This document shows, one piece after another, positions 17,806 to 26,563 of a stretch of DNA of 64,000 bases. How positions within the stretch are numbered: position 1 is the first letter of the stretch; each line of letters starts with the position of its first letter. This stretch comes from Niabella sp. (lineage in GTDB: Bacteria; Bacteroidota; Bacteroidia; Chitinophagales; Chitinophagaceae). The position numbers and the translations under genes were made by a program. The stretch is taken from NCBI GenBank assembly GCA_017744715.1, contig JAGIAT010000001.1:930001-994000 (forward strand). The letters are read 5' to 3'. Under the pieces are notes generated by a model that was not told the origin of the DNA, made no database searches, and saw nothing but the letters and a program-made list of their open reading frames with translations.

Positions 17806-18453
17806 TTATTTTTTTGCTACCCGCTTCGATTTGTTTACAATAAGCCGGCCGGAGGCTACATAGCGTGCCGCCCAATAGGGTTTGCGGAGGCTTTCAATGG
17901 TAACACCACGGGAGGCGGAGTTTACGAAGCGGCCATTGCCCAGGTACAATCCAACATGGGTGATGGGGTTGCCGGGAATGGTTTTGAAAAAGATCAGGTC
18001 TCCTTCTGCCAGCGATTCCCAGCGCGCAAAGCGTTCCACATTATCCGTAAAGTACTGCTGGTAGGATGTGCGGGGGATATAGATATCGTACACTTCTGCC
18101 AGCAGGCGTTGCATCAGTGCAGAGCAGTCGATGCCTCTTTTGGTAGTGCCGCCCCACTGGTAGGGGGTGTTGAGCCATTCATCAATAAACCGGTAAAGCC
18201 GGAGGTTGTTGATACTGTCTGCAGGTACCTGTAAATATTGCGCATACTTGCTTTTTAACAGCGAGTCGGACCGCGACAGGGCGCGTTTATTGGCCGTACT
18301 GGTCATAACCGCGGTACCTGCGCTGTCTTTATAAGCCGGGTTGTTAATGTACAGGGAGGTGCTGTAATCCGGAGTTGCCGGTTTTTTAAAAAGGGTGCAG
18401 GCCGGAAGGCTTAAAGTGATTAACAAGGCGCTGAATATTTTTCCTGATAACAT
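17806..18453 (-). CDS. NlpC/P60 peptidoglycan endopeptidase lipoprotein
   Basis: A 215-residue lipoprotein with signal and lipobox LPAC (Cys19), then an NlpC/P60 domain from about residue 80. The catalytic cysteine is Cys110 in RGIDCSALMQ and the histidine is His166 in ITHVGLYLGNGRF; the third position is probably Asn178. It should cut peptide crosslinks in the cell wall. It lies on the reverse strand inside the T6SS locus between tssO and the PKD gene. A wall-remodelling role for the secretion apparatus is plausible. The lipobox speaks against a secreted effector. Confidence 0.92.
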   Translation of the reverse strand: MLSGKIFSALLITLSLPACTLFKKPATPDYSTSLYINNPAYKDSAGTAVMTSTANKRALSRSDSLLKSKYAQYLQVPADSINNLRLYRFIDEWLNTPYQWGGTTKRGIDCSALMQRLLAEVYDIYIPRTSYQQYFTDNVERFARWESLAEGDLIFFKTIPGNPITHVGLYLGNGRFVNSASRGVTIESLRKPYWAARYVASGRLIVNKSKRVAKK

Positions 18454-18522
18454 GTAGCAAAATTAAGTTTTAAACTAAAAACCGTTTGTAAAAAAACTAT
18501 TGAACATCGCAAAACCATCTTT

Positions 18523-19593
18523 ATGCAGAAAAAACAATTTATGGTTTTTCGTTTGGATGATAATGTGATCATCACACTCCTGGCTGTTTGCATCCTGGCC
18601 TCACTGGCATTTGTGGTGCGGTTTAAAAATTATAAACCCTGTTCGGAGTTTTCGATCAAAACCGTGGGCTCCAGCCTGCGGGTGGGCACCATTGTACGCT
18701 TTGAAACGGATGTGCGCAACTTTAAGCAGCTGCAATGGGATTTTGGAGATAACCAGCAGAGCGTTACCGAAGTGGCATCGGCAATGCACTCCTTTGACGC
18801 TCCGGGAAATTATACCATCATGCTGGTGGCGGATGGCAAATGTTCGGAATACAAGACCATTACAGTGTATGAAGCGCCGGAGATCATTGATTCCTCCCTG
18901 GTTGCTAAAGTGGTAATGCCCGCTACGGCAACAGTGGATGTGCCGGTGCTTTTTACCGATACATCAGCAAGGGCCACCTCCTGGGAATGGCGGTTTGGAG
19001 AAACCGCCAATGTAGATGGCACGCTCCGGAATCAATACTATACCTATAAAACACCGGGCTGGAAAACCATTTCAGTAGTGATCAATGGAAATATGAAAAC
19101 ACCGCTGGTGCGGAAGATATTTGTAAATCCTAAAGCTGCCGAAGCACCCAAGGTGGCAGGAACGCCCGGACCCGTGATCCGCCCCCGGGTAAACGACGAT
19201 CCGCACACGGCCCCGCTGCCCGAACAACTGAATCCTGCGCCCCAGCAACAACAGCAGCAGCAGCCCCAGGCGCCGGAGCCAACGGTGATGTATCCGGATG
19301 TGGCAGCGGCCGATTTTAACCAGATGCTCCGGAATTCTGCAGGCGGAAAACGGCCGATTTCCACCTTTAGTAAATACTTTTGTGAAGGAAATCTGAATAC
19401 AACGGTTATTCTGAACGGAAAAGCAACTACCTTTCAGCAGTTTTTCGAAAAGGTAGCCGCGGTAAAAAAAGGCGATAAACTGTCATTAACGACCACACTG
19501 TATAAAAGCAAGCAGAACAATTGCGTAAATAAAATCGACATAATCGGGAAGGTGAAAACGGGAATGCTGGGGATGTCCTGGAGAGATCTTTAA
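18523..19593 (+). CDS. PKD-domain T6SS envelope protein (TssP-like by position)
   Basis: A 356-residue bitopic protein: one membrane segment (about 16-34), then two PKD-like beta domains. The first contains LQWDFGDNQ...VTEVASAMHSFDAPGNYTI; the second contains SWEWRFGETANVDG. A Pro/Gln-rich linker and a C-terminal domain with a conserved-looking Cys pair follow. Orientation and place in the locus suggest a periplasmic part of the TssN/O/P/Q/R complex, most likely TssP. I cannot exclude another component. It is 25 bases upstream of clpV. Confidence 0.75.
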   Translation: MQKKQFMVFRLDDNVIITLLAVCILASLAFVVRFKNYKPCSEFSIKTVGSSLRVGTIVRFETDVRNFKQLQWDFGDNQQSVTEVASAMHSFDAPGNYTIMLVADGKCSEYKTITVYEAPEIIDSSLVAKVVMPATATVDVPVLFTDTSARATSWEWRFGETANVDGTLRNQYYTYKTPGWKTISVVINGNMKTPLVRKIFVNPKAAEAPKVAGTPGPVIRPRVNDDPHTAPLPEQLNPAPQQQQQQQPQAPEPTVMYPDVAAADFNQMLRNSAGGKRPISTFSKYFCEGNLNTTVILNGKATTFQQFFEKVAAVKKGDKLSLTTTLYKSKQNNCVNKIDIIGKVKTGMLGMSWRDL

Positions 19594-19617
19594 TCAATCA
19601 CTAATTAACAGACCAAA

Positions 19618-22095
19618 ATGCAATTCTCAAAAACGCTCGAAAAAGCCATGCATATTGCAAAAGCGATTGCCCGGGAAAATATGCACGGCAGCTATGCATC
19701 TGCCCACCTGCTAAAAGCCTTACTACACAAAGATGTGGAGCTGGAACCCTTATTGGTGCAGGCGGATATGGACGTGTATTACCTGGCGGACTGGGCCGAT
19801 GTGCGCATAGAAGCGCTGCCAAAATCTACGGCGCTGAAGGACGAAATTCCGGCTGCCGGTGATATCGCCACGGTACTGGATGATGCCGACCGCATCCGTT
19901 TACAAACAGGCGATGATGAGATTGCACCGGTTCATGTACTGGCGTCCATCAGCACTCCGGGTATTGTCTTTTCCTTCGACCAGCTAAAAACATTCCCGGC
20001 GCAGCGGCAACAGCTTATTGACCTGTCGTCTGTTTCTGCTGAAGGCGCCCGGTTACTCAACGAAGTAAAAAATGCCACGCAAAGCGCGGCCGCGCCGGGT
20101 ACCGGAGGCGGCAAACAGGCTTTGCAAAAATATACGATCGATAAAACCCTGATGGCTGCCGAAGGAAAGCTGGATCCCATTATCGGAAGGGAACAGGAAA
20201 TACGGATGATGGCGGAGATCCTGAGCCGGCGTACCAAGCCCAACGTATTGCTGATTGGTGAGCCGGGTGTGGGTAAAACCGCACTGGTAGACGGGTTTGC
20301 CATTGCCATTCAGCAGGGACAGGTACCCGCCTTCCTGAAAAATGCCCGGGTGTTTGAACTGAATAACGGGGCCATGGCGGCGGGTGCATCCTATAAAGGA
20401 GAAACCGAGGAGCGGCTGAAATCGGTGCTCAATGAGATCAAACAATTTGAAAAAGGCATCCTGTTCATTGATGAGATTCATGTACTACTCGACAAGAACG
20501 GACCCTTTTCGGGTGCGGCCAACCTGCTGAAACCAGAGCTGGCCAAGGGCTCCATTACCATTGTAGGGGCTACTACCATTGACGAATACCGGAAGCATTT
20601 TGAGCGGGATGAGGCGTTTGCCCGGCGGTTTGAAACGCTGACGGTTGAGGAGCCCGGTGCCGTGGCGGCGTTCCGGATGATGAAGATTGTGATGCCGCTT
20701 TATGAAACCCACCATAAAATTGCGGCACCGGATGAAACCCTGCACGAATCCATCCGCCTGGCCAAACGGTATATTAAGGACCGCCGCCTGCCCGATGCTG
20801 CCATCGATCTTGCAGACCGCTCCATGGCAGCATTGCGCCTGGTAAAAGATACCGGAGCAACACTGCTGGAGAGCCGGAAAGCGGAATATGAAGCGCTGAA
20901 GAATAATACAGAAACCCCAACAGCACTAACCGAATATCAGTGGCATTACCAGCAGTTAAAAAGCGGGATGAGCCCGGTAATCTGGAGCGCGGTTCCTACA
21001 TCGGAAGACCCGATGCAGATGAAGACCTCAGACGAGGTGGTGAAATACCTGGATGCGGTTTATGAAACCTTGAAACCCCTGGTGGAAAAGGATCGTACGG
21101 CGCTGGATAAAAACGATGTGATTTCCATTGTGGCGGATAAAACCGGCATTCCACTGGGTAAGATACAGGCACAGGAAAAGGAACGCCTGCTGAACATTGA
21201 AGAGATCCTGCAGCAGCGGGTGGTAGGGCAGGATCATGCCGTTAAGATCATCAGCGAATCCATTTTAGAGTCCCGCTCGGGTTTGGGAAAGCCCGGTCAG
21301 CCCATCGGGTGCTTTTTCTTTTTAGGCCCTACCGGTACCGGCAAAACCGAACTGGCAAAATCGCTGGCTGATTTCCTGTTCCAGGATGAAACCAATATCA
21401 TCCGGTTCGATATGTCGGAGTTTAAAGAAGAGCACTCCGCGGCGTTGTTATATGGTGCCCCTCCCGGTTATGTAGGGTATGAAGAGGGTGGCCTGCTGGT
21501 GAACAAGATCCGGCAGCAACCGTACTCTGTGGTATTGTTTGATGAAATCGAAAAGGCGCACCAGTCGGTATTTGATATCTTTTTGCAACTAATGGATGAA
21601 GGCAAGATCCACGACAAGCTGGGTAAGGAAGGCGACTTCTCCAATTCCCTGGTGATCTTTACTTCGAATATTGGCAGCAAACATGTGGTTGATTCATTTA
21701 ACAATACCCAGGCCCCGCCGGATCCGGTAAGCCTGCTGAATATCATGAGCAATCATTTTCGCCCCGAATTCCTGGGCCGTCTTACAGAGATCGTTCCCTT
21801 TGCACCCATGCGGGAGCAAATGGTGGAACGCATCCTGGATATTCATCTGAAATCGCTGTACGCAGCATTGGAAAAACAACAGGTGGGCATCGAAATTACC
21901 CCTGAGGCCAAAAAGAAGCTGGCGGTTATGGGCTTTACCCCCGAATACGGCGCCCGGCCGTTGCACGGCGTGATCCGTTCCCAGATACGCAGACCATTGT
22001 CGAAAAAAATCATTTCGGGTGAGTTGCAGCCGGGTGGAAAGGCCCGGTTAAAGCTGGAGCAGGAGGAGCTGGTTTGGGAAAACGTACCAGGGTAA
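19618..22095 (+). CDS. tssH: T6SS sheath-recycling ATPase ClpV (TssH)
   Basis: ClpV disassembles contracted TssBC sheaths using ATP. The 825-residue product has an N-terminal Clp domain (AKAIARENMHGSYASAHLLKALL), a first AAA module with Walker A GEPGVGKT (about 214-221) and a second with GPTGTGKT (about 571-578). A C-terminal ClpB-D2 small domain (FTPEYGARPLHGVI) follows. The middle domain is shorter than that of ClpB, as expected for ClpV. ClpB proper is the alternative, but the T6SS context decides. Confidence 0.93.
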   Translation: MQFSKTLEKAMHIAKAIARENMHGSYASAHLLKALLHKDVELEPLLVQADMDVYYLADWADVRIEALPKSTALKDEIPAAGDIATVLDDADRIRLQTGDDEIAPVHVLASISTPGIVFSFDQLKTFPAQRQQLIDLSSVSAEGARLLNEVKNATQSAAAPGTGGGKQALQKYTIDKTLMAAEGKLDPIIGREQEIRMMAEILSRRTKPNVLLIGEPGVGKTALVDGFAIAIQQGQVPAFLKNARVFELNNGAMAAGASYKGETEERLKSVLNEIKQFEKGILFIDEIHVLLDKNGPFSGAANLLKPELAKGSITIVGATTIDEYRKHFERDEAFARRFETLTVEEPGAVAAFRMMKIVMPLYETHHKIAAPDETLHESIRLAKRYIKDRRLPDAAIDLADRSMAALRLVKDTGATLLESRKAEYEALKNNTETPTALTEYQWHYQQLKSGMSPVIWSAVPTSEDPMQMKTSDEVVKYLDAVYETLKPLVEKDRTALDKNDVISIVADKTGIPLGKIQAQEKERLLNIEEILQQRVVGQDHAVKIISESILESRSGLGKPGQPIGCFFFLGPTGTGKTELAKSLADFLFQDETNIIRFDMSEFKEEHSAALLYGAPPGYVGYEEGGLLVNKIRQQPYSVVLFDEIEKAHQSVFDIFLQLMDEGKIHDKLGKEGDFSNSLVIFTSNIGSKHVVDSFNNTQAPPDPVSLLNIMSNHFRPEFLGRLTEIVPFAPMREQMVERILDIHLKSLYAALEKQQVGIEITPEAKKKLAVMGFTPEYGARPLHGVIRSQIRRPLSKKIISGELQPGGKARLKLEQEELVWENVPG

Positions 22096-22196
22096 ACGGG
22101 GAACGGTTATTGAATCCATGACCATGGGCTTCAGACATCGCTATTTCCGGGTATATTTAATAATTATTTATTACGGGATTATATTTATTTTTTAGA

Positions 22197-22224
22197 TTTG
22201 TTTTGAAATTTATTTTTATTTTTG
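22197..22224 (+). promoter_or_regulatory. Putative promoter of tssB-tssC
   Basis: TATTTTTG at 22217-22224 is an exact -7 match. TTTG at 22197-22200 lies 16 bases upstream, slightly closer than usual. The 250-base AT-rich gap before tssB and the ~120-base leader support a separate transcript start for the sheath genes. Confidence 0.45.
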
Positions 22225-22345
22225 AAAGAAGCTGACCTTGAAAAATAGAAATACGTCGAACGGGGTCTCATAACCGACTTTAGATATTTTGAAAGGTGCT
22301 TGACAGAAAAGAATCAAATTTTTTAGACCTGTAAAATTAATAGCT

Positions 22346-22798
22346 ATGCCTTTAGAACCTTATGGTATTGGTGGTACGGAAGTAAAAACAGATGCGTTTG
22401 AAGCTTTTGCAGATATTCCCCAGAACCGTGTCTTATTAGCCGAAAAGCTTACCGATCTTCCGCCCGTTAAACCTGAAATTGTACAGGGGCTTACCAATGT
22501 AGAGGCGGTCTTTAATCATTTTGCACCAACGGTTTCTATGGACTTTGAAACCGAAGAAGGAGCCACTAAAAAGGAAGACCTGCATTTTAAAGGGTTAAGT
22601 GATTTTGGAGCTGCAGGCATTACCAGTCAGAGCGCCTATTTAAGTGAACTGGATATGAAGCGGCAGCAATACCAGAAAATTGTAAAGCAGTTAAAAACGA
22701 ATAAATTATTGAAACAGGCACTGGCAGACAAGGATACCAAGCAAAATCTGCTGGCCGCATTGCAGGTTTTAATACAGGAACTGGATGGCTCTAAATAA
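22346..22798 (+). CDS. tssB: T6SS sheath protein TssB
   Basis: A 150-residue small sheath subunit. It begins with a Bacteroidota-type N-terminus (GIGGTEVKTDAFEAFADIPQ) and includes FETEEGATKKEDLHFKGLSDF, the strand region that interleaves with TssC. The C-terminal helical tail (LLAALQVLIQELDGSK) packs against TssC. Length is typical. It is 32 bases upstream of tssC. Confidence 0.9.
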   Translation: MPLEPYGIGGTEVKTDAFEAFADIPQNRVLLAEKLTDLPPVKPEIVQGLTNVEAVFNHFAPTVSMDFETEEGATKKEDLHFKGLSDFGAAGITSQSAYLSELDMKRQQYQKIVKQLKTNKLLKQALADKDTKQNLLAALQVLIQELDGSK

Positions 22799-22830
22799 CG
22801 ATTCATTGACTTTATTTTTTTGATTAATAT

Positions 22831-24225
22831 ATGGCAACTGCTCAAAATAATCTGACTCCGGAAGAACAAGGTGTTCAAAAAGAGTATAAACAGCCGGAGG
22901 CCCGGGAACTTGGGTCACTGGACTCCTACTTACAGGGCCTGGCGCGGCTGGGAGGTTTCGACCTGCTGGAATCTGCGATTGACAATGTACAGAATCTGAA
23001 CCCGGAACGCAAGGCGCGGAAAAAGATCTTCCTCGAAGAATCCTCAAAAAAAACAGATCGTGCCGAACTGAAAAAAACACTGGAATGGTGGGCGGATGTG
23101 TTAAGTAAAACAGACGACCTCAGCGAAATGGTAAATGATTGCGAACAAAAGGCGCAGTCTGCTGAGAATACCCTGAAATCGAACCTCCGTAAGGCACTGG
23201 AACGGACCCAGGAACTGGAACGTTCGTATCGCTCGGTTGCGTTGTTTTATAAGAATACCGAAAGTCAGAAAGTAAAAAATATTTCCGTAATGAATGCGGA
23301 ACTGGATCAGCTGAAAGATCTGGATAATACCCGTTTTATCGATTATGTGCAGGCTGAACTGGTAAACAATTATGACCGGTTGGATCTACGGAACAACTAT
23401 GGCCTCCTGGTATTGCCCGGATACCTGGGCTCTAACAAAGTAGTGGAAAAATGGGCAAAGATTGCACACGATAATAAGGTGATGCTGGTAACGGATTTTG
23501 AAAACCTGGATACACCGGATGATGTGATGGAATTGTTTGAAGCCGCCAACCTGACCGGTGGAGACCCTTACCGCTCCAATGTGATCATGGCCTGTAACTG
23601 GCTGGTAGGCCGGGGTAAGGTAGATGCCGTTGGCGAGGAAGACCACCTGTTTGTACCGCCATCAAGCTCCCTGGCCGGAAAGATCTATTACACATTAATG
23701 TCTCAGGTAACGGCCGGTAAGAAATACGGAAGTATGAACGAGGTAGACGGTGTAAAATTTGACCTGAAGAAGAGCGAAATTGCATCACTGGAAAAACTGG
23801 GGTTAGTGCCCATGGCCAAAGAATACGGAAAGGTAATGGCTTTTTCTGCCAAAACCCTTTTCAATGGCGACAATATCGGCTTGCAAACCTATTCGGTAGT
23901 ACGGGTATTTGATTATGTGGCAAAGGTGATGATGGACTTCCTGAACCGGCGGGCATTTGAAAACTTCAATGCCAATACCCGCAAGGAGCTCAACTCCCAG
24001 ATCGTTAAATTCCTGGATGGGATTACAGGCCCCAGCAAACTTATTGAGAACTTTACCATTAAACGTTTTGAACAGGACCCGGTTCAAAAAGACCGGATCC
24101 ATTTAGATATACACTTGAAACCCTATTTCCCGGCTAAAACGTTCCTTATTAAGCTGGAGGGCCAGAAGGGAGATGACCCCGATGGTGTAGAATGGTTATC
24201 GAAATACGAACAGGAGGGAAAGTAA
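22831..24225 (+). CDS. tssC: T6SS sheath protein TssC
   Basis: The 464-residue large sheath subunit, which forms the contractile tube with TssB and is a ClpV substrate. It carries LDNTRFIDYVQAEL, VLPGYLGSNKVVEKWAKI and a C-terminal PVQKDRIHLDIHLKPYFPAKTFLIKLEG segment, all typical of Bacteroidota TssC. No signal or membrane segment is present. A hairpin follows before hcp, which may set relative expression. Confidence 0.93.
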   Translation: MATAQNNLTPEEQGVQKEYKQPEARELGSLDSYLQGLARLGGFDLLESAIDNVQNLNPERKARKKIFLEESSKKTDRAELKKTLEWWADVLSKTDDLSEMVNDCEQKAQSAENTLKSNLRKALERTQELERSYRSVALFYKNTESQKVKNISVMNAELDQLKDLDNTRFIDYVQAELVNNYDRLDLRNNYGLLVLPGYLGSNKVVEKWAKIAHDNKVMLVTDFENLDTPDDVMELFEAANLTGGDPYRSNVIMACNWLVGRGKVDAVGEEDHLFVPPSSSLAGKIYYTLMSQVTAGKKYGSMNEVDGVKFDLKKSEIASLEKLGLVPMAKEYGKVMAFSAKTLFNGDNIGLQTYSVVRVFDYVAKVMMDFLNRRAFENFNANTRKELNSQIVKFLDGITGPSKLIENFTIKRFEQDPVQKDRIHLDIHLKPYFPAKTFLIKLEGQKGDDPDGVEWLSKYEQEGK

Positions 24226-24269
24226 ACGCACGATTTTGAGGGCGCTAACATAAGGAACCGTACCGGCAT

Positions 24270-24326
24270 GCAACCAGCAATGCAGCGGAAGGGCGTGTTG
24301 TTGGTTGCCTTGAACATGTTTTTTTT
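24270..24326 (+). terminator. Hairpin and T-tract between tssC and hcp
   Basis: GCAACCAGCA (24270-24279) pairs with TGTTGGTTGC (24299-24308), 9 of 10 positions, followed ten bases later by eight Ts (24319-24326). It may end or attenuate the tssBC transcript, or act as an mRNA processing site upstream of hcp. Confidence 0.4.
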
Positions 24327-24373
24327 ATTTATAGTTTTTATACTTTTTATTTTTTAACCTAAAATGTACAGTT

Positions 24374-24763
24374 ATGTCATTTAAAGCACAATTGGAGGTA
24401 GCAGGCAAAAAGGTCAATGTCCTCGACATGAACTACGCGCTGAACCAGGAAACCGATGCAACGGGGCGTCCGTCCTCGATCACCCGCGGCGGAAAAATCA
24501 CCCTCACCGTTGAATCAACCGGTGAAACCAACTTTTTCGAATGGATGTGCAACAATTTCGAAAGAAAAGATGGTAAGATCGTGTTCACTAAAAGAGACTC
24601 TGATGCCACTATGAAAGAGCTAAACTTCAAGGAAGGATATCTTGTGCAGTATCGGGAAAACTTCAATTCTACCAGTGATAATCCCATTACAGAAACATTT
24701 ACCATTTCTGCAAAAGAAATTTCAATGGGCAATGCTTCTCATGTAAACCAATGGGCGGTTTAA
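24374..24763 (+). CDS. tssD: T6SS tube protein Hcp (TssD), copy 1
   Basis: A 129-residue Hcp that stacks as hexamers to form the inner tube expelled by the sheath. SFKAQLEVAGKKVNVLDMNY and the final SAKEISMGNASHVNQWAV are hallmarks of the Bacteroidota TssD family. It follows tssC across a hairpin-containing gap of 148 bases, so expression may be uncoupled. A second, diverged hcp follows 96 bases downstream. Confidence 0.93.
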   Translation: MSFKAQLEVAGKKVNVLDMNYALNQETDATGRPSSITRGGKITLTVESTGETNFFEWMCNNFERKDGKIVFTKRDSDATMKELNFKEGYLVQYRENFNSTSDNPITETFTISAKEISMGNASHVNQWAV

Positions 24764-24814
24764 CACCGGGCCTGAACTCCTTAAGCTGGATCAGCTTTTA
24801 TCTCTAATCGAATC

Positions 24815-24845
24815 ATAACCCGGTCTGGCTAACGGACCGGGTTAT
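24815..24845 (+). terminator. Perfect 11-bp hairpin between the two hcp genes
   Basis: ATAACCCGGTC (24815-24825) and GACCGGGTTAT (24835-24845) form a perfect stem with a 9-base loop, 14 bases before the second hcp start. The lack of a clear T-tract makes it either a weak terminator or a 3' stabiliser of the first hcp message. Confidence 0.55.
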
Positions 24846-24859
24846 TTAAACTGTTATCT

Positions 24860-25255
24860 ATGTCATTTCTAGCAAAATTTACGGCCGATGGCGAGGAGCT
24901 GACGGTGCTCAGTTGCCGTTTCCGGTTTTCACAGGAAACCGACCGCACCAACCGGCCCACCTCCATTCCGATGGGGGGCGTGATCGACATTACTATTGAA
25001 AGCAACGGGAATACCAACCTGTTCGACTGGATGATCAGCTCCACACAAACAAAAAGTGGCGAAGTGGTATTTTACAGGCGGGATAGCATGAGCAAACTGA
25101 AAACACTAAAGTTTAGTGATGCGCATTGTATCGATTACCAGGAAGAATACAATCACAACGGTGAATATCCCATGCAGATTTCCATGCAGCTAAGCGCAAA
25201 GGAAATCAGGCTGAACGATTCCACGTATAAAAATAACTGGCCGGACGAAGCGTAA
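24860..25255 (+). CDS. tssD: T6SS tube protein Hcp (TssD), copy 2
   Basis: A 131-residue Hcp paralogue (SFLAKFTADGEELTVLSCRF ... SAKEIRLNDSTYKNNWPDEA). It keeps the family frame (QETDRTNRP, GGVIDITIES, LFDWM, SAKEI) but differs at more than half of its positions from copy 1. It may build mixed or alternative tubes, or carry a different effector class, since Hcp can chaperone effectors. It closes the T6SS locus and is followed by a strong terminator. Confidence 0.9.
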   Translation: MSFLAKFTADGEELTVLSCRFRFSQETDRTNRPTSIPMGGVIDITIESNGNTNLFDWMISSTQTKSGEVVFYRRDSMSKLKTLKFSDAHCIDYQEEYNHNGEYPMQISMQLSAKEIRLNDSTYKNNWPDEA

Positions 25256-25274
25256 CGGATCAGGCCTCTTTTGT

Positions 25275-25315
25275 AAAAGTACCGGACTGGATGGTTTTCA
25301 GTGGGTACTTTTTTT
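25275..25315 (+). terminator. Rho-independent terminator after the T6SS locus
   Basis: AAAAGTACC (25275-25283) pairs with GGTACTTTT (25304-25312) and runs directly into a T-tract. It ends the hcp2 transcript before the convergent TauE-like gene. Confidence 0.75.
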
Positions 25316-25402
25316 ATATCTTATGGATGTGCACCAGGGAGGGCCAAAAATGCAAAAATCCCGGAGCTATAAATGATGCTAAACAGCCTCCGTAAAAAAC
25401 CT

Positions 25403-26191
25403 TCACCGGGTAAAGAACAGTTCTTTGGTGAATATGAAAAGCCCCATCAGGAAGATAAACCATCCGAAGACCGGTTTCAGTTTGAGGGTATCGATCCGGT
25501 TGGATAAATAGAGCCCGGCAAACATACCGGTGATGGCGGTGGCAGATACGGTAACCAGGATCCGTTTGTCAAACACCACATGGTTAACCAGGTCGCCGAT
25601 AAACCCGCTGAGCGAGTTAATCGTAATAATCAGCAGGGAAGTAGCAATGGCATGCCGCATGCTCATGCCGCCATAAAAAACCAGAACGGGTACAATCAGA
25701 AAGCCTCCCCCCGCACCCAGAAAGCCCGTTACGATGCCGATGAGTAAGCCCAACAGCACCAGGCGGCTAACCGAAACCTGGCCCGAAGCCGCTGCCGGAA
25801 TGGGTTTCCGGATCATGGAAAGCGAAGCGCCGATCATAAGCAGGGCAAAAAATACCATCATTACCATATGCTTGGTGATAGTAATGCCCTGGTTTGAAAT
25901 TATCTCGGGAACTGCCGGGAGAAGGTATTTGCGGGAAAGCAGCAGGCTGATGATTGAGGGAACCGCAAAATAAAGCGCTTCCCGCAGTTTAAGGTTTCCA
26001 AACCGGTAATGCTTCCGAACGGCAATAGCCGATGTAATACCTACAATAAACAGAGAATGCGTGGTGGCGTGTTCCGGTGTGAGCCCAAAAAAATACACCA
26101 GTATCGGAATGGCTAAAATAGAACCGCCGCTGCCGATAAGCCCTAACGACACACCAATCAGCAATGAGCATATATATCCGGTTACTTCCAA
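25403..26191 (-). CDS. TauE/SafE-family sulfite/organosulfur exporter
   Basis: A 262-residue inner-membrane protein with about eight membrane segments arranged as two homologous halves. The repeats GLIGSGGSILAIPILVY near residue 20 and GFLGAGGGFLIVPVLVF near residue 160 are family signatures. Members export sulfite, sulfonates or related anions; the substrate here is unknown. It stands alone between the T6SS locus and the tRNA-Ser array, with no sulfur-metabolism gene nearby. Confidence 0.9.
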   Translation of the reverse strand: MEVTGYICSLLIGVSLGLIGSGGSILAIPILVYFFGLTPEHATTHSLFIVGITSAIAVRKHYRFGNLKLREALYFAVPSIISLLLSRKYLLPAVPEIISNQGITITKHMVMMVFFALLMIGASLSMIRKPIPAAASGQVSVSRLVLLGLLIGIVTGFLGAGGGFLIVPVLVFYGGMSMRHAIATSLLIITINSLSGFIGDLVNHVVFDKRILVTVSATAITGMFAGLYLSNRIDTLKLKPVFGWFIFLMGLFIFTKELFFTR

Positions 26192-26295
26192 CAGTTCCTG
26201 AAAAATTTTCCCAATATCGGAAGAATATCCGGTTTGGAAAAGCAGCCTACCGGCGCAGTAGGTTTCAAATTGGGAGTTCCAGGTTTAACACTCAA

Positions 26296-26406
26296 TTAGT
26301 TGAACCAGTCAAAATAGTTAGACATGCGTCTGTCCAAATCATCACATTGACCTATATAGAAAGAGGCATCTTTCCCGCTTTGCAAAATATAGACAAAATA
26401 AGGCAA
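26296..26406 (-). pseudogene. Truncated GIY-YIG nuclease copy
   Basis: A 36-codon remnant identical in its first ~30 codons (start TTG at 26406, LPYFVYILQSGKDASFYIGQ) to the intact GIY-YIG gene at 26564-26827. It then diverges (MSNYFDWFN) and stops. It lacks the distal part of the domain, so it cannot be a working nuclease. It lies in the duplicated unit that begins with a damaged tRNA-Ser. Confidence 0.8.
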
Positions 26407-26426
26407 GAGTGTTCCCGGTTTAAAAC

Positions 26427-26456
26427 AAAAAAGCGCATTGATCATCAATGCGCTTT
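26427..26456 (-). terminator. Terminator of the damaged tRNA-Ser copy
   Basis: The inverted repeat AAAGCGCATTGAT/ATCAATGCGCTTT (26430-26456) is followed on the reverse strand by six Ts. It is identical to the terminator behind the intact tRNA-Ser 421 bases away. Confidence 0.75.
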
Positions 26457-26458
26457 GC

Positions 26459-26550
26459 GGAGACGGCGAGATTTCCCGAAATCGGGACGATACAGTTTCC
26501 CGTATACACACTTTCTCCCGCCAATGCGGGACTCCTTCAACCATCTCCGG
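26459..26550 (-). pseudogene. Damaged tRNA-Ser copy with two palindromic replacements
   Basis: The acceptor 3' side, variable arm and part of the D arm match the intact tRNA-Ser at 26880-26965. Two segments are replaced by palindromes. TCCCGAAATCGGGA (26474-26487) stands where the T arm begins, and TCCCGCCAATGCGGGA (26516-26531) stands where the 5' anticodon stem and the first two loop bases should be. The 5' acceptor is shortened as well. It cannot fold as a tRNA and has no anticodon in the right place. Confidence 0.85.
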
Positions 26551-26563
26551 TATTAATGGAGAT

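Noticed and set aside
17806..18453. T6SS peptidoglycan effector
   Set aside because: It has a signal peptide with a clear lipobox, which implies retention in the envelope of the producer, and no immunity gene is adjacent.
19618..22095. General chaperone ClpB
   Set aside because: The ATPase shares ClpB-like domains, but its short middle domain and position inside the T6SS locus fit ClpV.
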